DNA of 64,000 bases from CAWEPK01 sp963835595 (GTDB taxonomy: Bacteria; Desulfobacterota; Syntrophorhabdia; Syntrophorhabdales; WCHB1-27), in the NCBI GenBank assembly GCA_963835595.1, contig CAWIGL010000002.1, positions 2,046,001-2,110,000 of the forward strand, given 5' to 3'. A program made the position numbers and the translations under genes. The notes beneath the pieces were generated by a model. That model was not told where the DNA came from and made no database searches. It was given only the letters and a program-made list of their open reading frames with translations. Of the stretch, positions 61,232-64,000 are shown piece by piece (the stretch's first letter is position 1; every line of letters starts with the position of its first letter).

Positions 61232-62148
61232 AGAGGCTGGCTTTCATCGTCGTCTTCCTTGCGCTCCTCTCGGCGCCCGCCCTCAAGATGGAGGGCTATT
61301 ACTACCGCACCCTCTCGACGATCTTCCTCTGGATCGGCCTGGCCTCCGCGTGGAACCTCACGTCCGGCTTCACGGGGTACATCGATTTCGGCTCCGTCGC
61401 CTATTTCGGCATCGGCAACTATGCGACGGCAATCCTGATGACGAAGGCTGGGGTCCCGTTCTTCCCGAGCATTGCGGTGAGCGGCGTAGCTTCCGGCTTG
61501 ATCGCCCAGTTCATAGGCAGATACACGATGAAGCTCCGGGGGGCCTACTTCGGCATCGCGACGCTCGCCTTCGCCGAGGCGGCCAGCCAGATCGTCATGG
61601 AGTTCGACAGGACGTTTCACGTGACACTTTTCGAGGGCAGCCACGGCATCACGCTCCCCATCGCCCACGATGAGACCTTCTTCTACTACACCTTTCTTGT
61701 CGTCGCTGCGCTGATCGTCCTGACCGTCTTTTTCATCGACAGGAACAAGTTCGGGTATGCCCTGAAGGCGATCAAGGAGGCGGAGGACTCGGCGGAGCTT
61801 GCGGGGGTCAACACGGGCAGGTGCAAGGTGTCCGTCTACTGCATAACCGCCGTGATGATCGGCGTCCTCGGCGGCATAAACGCCTATTGGCTGACCTATA
61901 TCAGCCCCCTCGACGTCTTCAGCGTGATCCATACGATCCATATGATTATTATGGCCCTCTTCGGCGGCACAGGGACGGTCTTCGGCCCCGTCCTGGGGGC
62001 GGTCGTCCTCAGCCTCGCCAACGAGGTGATCGGCGCTAAGCTCCTCTACACGTACCTCCTCATCCTGGGCGTCATATTGCTTGTTGTCGTCATATTCCTG
62101 CCCAGGGGCTTCATCGGACTTCTTTTGCTGAGGAGGCACAGGAGATGA
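61228..62148 (+). CDS. Liv-type ABC permease, LivM
   Basis: A 306-residue partner permease: NLTSGFTGYIDFGSVAYFGIGNYATA, the LivM signature, LRGAYFGIATLAFAEA, the cytoplasmic loop ALKAIKEAEDSAELAGVNTGRCKV, and a final FLPRGFIGLL. About ten hydrophobic helices. Its stop overlaps the start of the LivG ATPase. Confidence 0.93.
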   Translation: MKRLAFIVVFLALLSAPALKMEGYYYRTLSTIFLWIGLASAWNLTSGFTGYIDFGSVAYFGIGNYATAILMTKAGVPFFPSIAVSGVASGLIAQFIGRYTMKLRGAYFGIATLAFAEAASQIVMEFDRTFHVTLFEGSHGITLPIAHDETFFYYTFLVVAALIVLTVFFIDRNKFGYALKAIKEAEDSAELAGVNTGRCKVSVYCITAVMIGVLGGINAYWLTYISPLDVFSVIHTIHMIIMALFGGTGTVFGPVLGAVVLSLANEVIGAKLLYTYLLILGVILLVVVIFLPRGFIGLLLLRRHRR

Positions 62149-62886
62149 GCCTTCTTTCAGTCCGCAACGTGAAGAAGAGCTTCGGGGCGCTTGCAGCCCT
62201 GGGCGGCGTCAGCCTGGACGTGGCGGAGGGCGAGATACTGGGGATCATAGGGCCGAACGGGGCAGGGAAGTCGACCCTTTTCAACGTAATCGTCGGGGTC
62301 CACAAGCCGGACGCGGGCGAGCTGGTCTTCCGGGGCAAGAGCATCGACCGCTTTCCGCCCTATAAGATATGCCGGACGGGGATCGTGAAGACATCGCAGA
62401 TCGTGCAGCCCTTCCATACGCTGACGGTCAAGGAGAACGTCCTTGTCGCGCTCATGTTCGGGCAGGGCTTCACCAAGAAGGAAGCGAGCGGCCGGGCCGA
62501 CGAGATATTGCGACTTCCTCAAGATAGCCGACGTGAAAGACAGGATGTCCACCCAGATATCGCTGCCGAAGAGGCGGCGGCTTGAGCTTGCCCGCGCGAT
62601 GGGCACGGGGGCCGACCTTATCCTTATGGACGAGAACCTGGCCGGCCTCAACCCGAAGGAGCTCGAAGAGGGGATGGACATCATAAGGGAGCTGCGGAAG
62701 ATGGGAAAGACGCTCGTGGTCGTCGAGCACATCATGCAGGCGATCATGGGGGTCTGCGAGAGGCTTGTGGTGCTCTCCTACGGCGAGAAGATCGCGGAGG
62801 GCCATCCCGTCGAGGTGTGCAACGACGAGAGGGTGATCCAGGCTTACCTGGGTGAGAGGATATGCCGGACGACCTGCTCCGCATAA
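62145..62886 (+). CDS. Liv-type ABC ATPase, LivG, one frameshift
   Basis: An ABC ATPase of about 246 residues: Walker A GPNGAGKST, Q-loop region TGIVKTSQIVQPFHTLTV, Walker B LILMDENLAGL, switch His in VVVEHIMQA. The usual LSGGQ signature is changed to a degenerate ISLPKRRRLELA, and the Walker B Glu remains as DEN. An extra C at 62511 breaks the frame (DEIL-DFLKIAD restored). It overlaps livF by 25 bases. Confidence 0.86.
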
Positions 62887-63584
62887 GCCATCTGAACGCC
62901 TATTACGGTGACCTGCACGTCCTCTTCGACTTGAGCGTCACCGTGGGGAAAGGCGAGCTCGTCTCGATCATAGGGCCGAACAGCGCGGGCAAATCGACGC
63001 TCCTCAAGGCCGTCCTCGGCCTCGTAAGGGCGGGGGGCAAGGGGGAGAAGGGCGAGATATCCTTCGACGGCCGCAAGATAGGCGGCATGAGCACGGAAAA
63101 GATCATCGCCTCGGGCATCGCCGTAGTCCCGGAAGGGGCCTCCGTCTTCCCCGACATGACCGTCTACGACAACCTGTATCTGGGCGGCTACACGAGGCAC
63201 GAGGAGATAGGCGTGATGATGGAGCAGGTCTTCGGGATGTTCCCCCGCATCAAGGAGAGGCTCTCCCAGAAGGCGAAGACCTTGAGCGGCGGGGAGCGCC
63301 AGATGCTCTGCATAGGCAGGGCGCTCATGGCGAGCCCGAAGCTGATCCTTTTTGACGAGCCGTCCCTCGGCTTGCAGCCCTCGATAGTCCTCCAGATATT
63401 CGATATAATCAGGAATATCCACGAGCGGGGGGTCGCCATATTGCTCGTCGAGCAGAACGTCTTCCAGACGCTCGCCATAACGGACAGGACCTACGTGCTG
63501 GAGCACGGGAGGATCGCGCTGGAGGGCAGAAGCGACAAGCTTATCGATGACGATTATATAAAGAAGTCGTACCTTGCCGTTTGA
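62862..63584 (+). CDS. Liv-type ABC ATPase, LivF
   Basis: A 240-residue ATPase with GPNSAGKST (Walker A; the usual Gly is Ser), LSGGERQML (signature), LILFDEPSLGL (Walker B), and VEQNVFQTL (switch), the VEQN variant typical of LivF. The last gene of the transporter set; a hydroxylase subunit follows 13 bases later, apparently in the same transcript. Confidence 0.93.
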   Translation: MPDDLLRISHLNAYYGDLHVLFDLSVTVGKGELVSIIGPNSAGKSTLLKAVLGLVRAGGKGEKGEISFDGRKIGGMSTEKIIASGIAVVPEGASVFPDMTVYDNLYLGGYTRHEEIGVMMEQVFGMFPRIKERLSQKAKTLSGGERQMLCIGRALMASPKLILFDEPSLGLQPSIVLQIFDIIRNIHERGVAILLVEQNVFQTLAITDRTYVLEHGRIALEGRSDKLIDDDYIKKSYLAV

Positions 63585-63597
63585 GAGAGGCCGTGGA

Positions 63598-64000
63598 GTG
63601 AGAAGGATACGATTCATATTGAACGGACAACCGGTTGACTGCGAGGTGGAGGATAACGAGACCCTTTTGCATGCGCTCCGGGAGAGGCTTTCCATCACGA
63701 GCGTCAAGGAAGGGTGCGGCATAGGCGAATGCGGGACGTGCACGGTCCTCATCGACGATGAGCCGCATTACGGCTGCCTCACCCTGGCGGCGAAGGTCGA
63801 GGGGAGGGACGTCAAGACGGTCGAGGGCCTGGGCACGGCGGACGCCCTCCATCCACTCCAGCAGTTTTTTATCTCCCGTGGGGCGGTGCAGTGCGGCTTC
63901 TGCACCCCGGCCATGCTCCTCGCAGCGTACAGCCTGCTTCTCAAGAACCCCTCGCCTACGGACGACGAGATCAGGGAGGCCATAAGCGGGAACCTGTGCA
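63598..64000 (+). CDS. Molybdenum hydroxylase 2Fe-2S subunit, 3' cut by window edge
   Basis: The first 134 residues of a second xanthine-dehydrogenase-type small subunit, starting at GTG 63598 (GAGAGG seven bases upstream). It has CGIGECGTC for the first cluster and CGFCTPAM and the start of the second. It follows livF in the same direction by 13 bases, so uptake of a substrate by the Liv transporter and its hydroxylation are probably coupled. A paralogous set lies at 3511-7145. Confidence 0.88.
   Translation, partial: MRRIRFILNGQPVDCEVEDNETLLHALRERLSITSVKEGCGIGECGTCTVLIDDEPHYGCLTLAAKVEGRDVKTVEGLGTADALHPLQQFFISRGAVQCGFCTPAMLLAAYSLLLKNPSPTDDEIREAISGNLC

Overview
The window looks like a chromosomal piece of a GC-rich anaerobic bacterium. 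The gene content (multi-subunit Fe-S and flavin oxidoreductases, tungsten/molybdenum hydroxylases, TRAP-TAXI and Liv transporters, orphan NuoEFG-like subunits, sigma-54 promoters) is what I would expect from Deltaproteobacteria/Desulfobacterota, possibly a syntrophic aromatic or organic-acid degrader. That placement is inference; no rRNA is present.

Layout. 1-775: 5' part of an OFA-type MFS transporter (minus strand). 1027-14298: a tightly packed plus-strand operon encoding a degenerate HATPase-GNAT fusion, a HisC-like aminotransferase, a three-subunit xanthine-dehydrogenase-type hydroxylase, an MFS exporter, a GNAT protein, an orphan THI5-like binding protein and an RsbU/RsbV/RsbW partner-switching module. 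The RsbW gene is cut by an IS630-type insertion sequence. 14446-25942: a minus-strand catabolic operon headed by a GntR regulator (arginase-like hydrolase, GlcD-like flavoprotein, CCG Fe-S protein, two QueG-like Fe-S proteins, fumarate-reductase-like flavoprotein with split Fe-S subunits, TRAP-TAXI transporter). 26.1-30.3 kb: housekeeping genes (tadA, larE, ribF, two tRNAs) beside a recombinase remnant. 30.5-32.4 kb: an AT-richer type II restriction-modification system with a controller protein and textbook C-boxes, next to tRNA-Leu(UAA). 32.9-37.1 kb: sppA, scpA and a DHH-CBS-CCA nucleotidyltransferase. 37.6-40.6 kb: a 1006-residue SF1 helicase-PLD fusion resembling a type II Mokosh defence protein. 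41.2-50.2 kb: lepA, hemW, ftsY, sua5 and small secreted proteins. 50.3-56.6 kb: sigma-54-linked Fe-S proteins, including a response-regulator/ferredoxin fusion, with an orphan NuoE/F/G-like set. 56.9-64.0 kb: HU-like protein, adenosine-specific kinase, DUF493 protein, then an XRE-cupin regulator leading a Liv-type ABC transporter that runs into a second hydroxylase cluster at the window edge.

Sequence quality. At least ten reading frames, including lepA three times, are broken by a single extra base, and none by a missing base. This points to an insertion-biased sequencing error rather than gene decay, and I annotate these as single genes. The one break in the opposite direction is the A8 run in the transposase, which looks like genuine programmed -1 frameshifting.

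How the parts may work together (inference). The first operon couples a hydroxylase for an N-heterocycle or aldehyde to a periplasmic sensor and a PP2C/anti-sigma switch. The second imports an organic acid and passes electrons through a FAD/Fe-S chain. The sigma-54 locus and orphan NuoEFG set probably link ferredoxin-level electrons to NAD(H). The two defence loci lie 5 kb apart around housekeeping genes.
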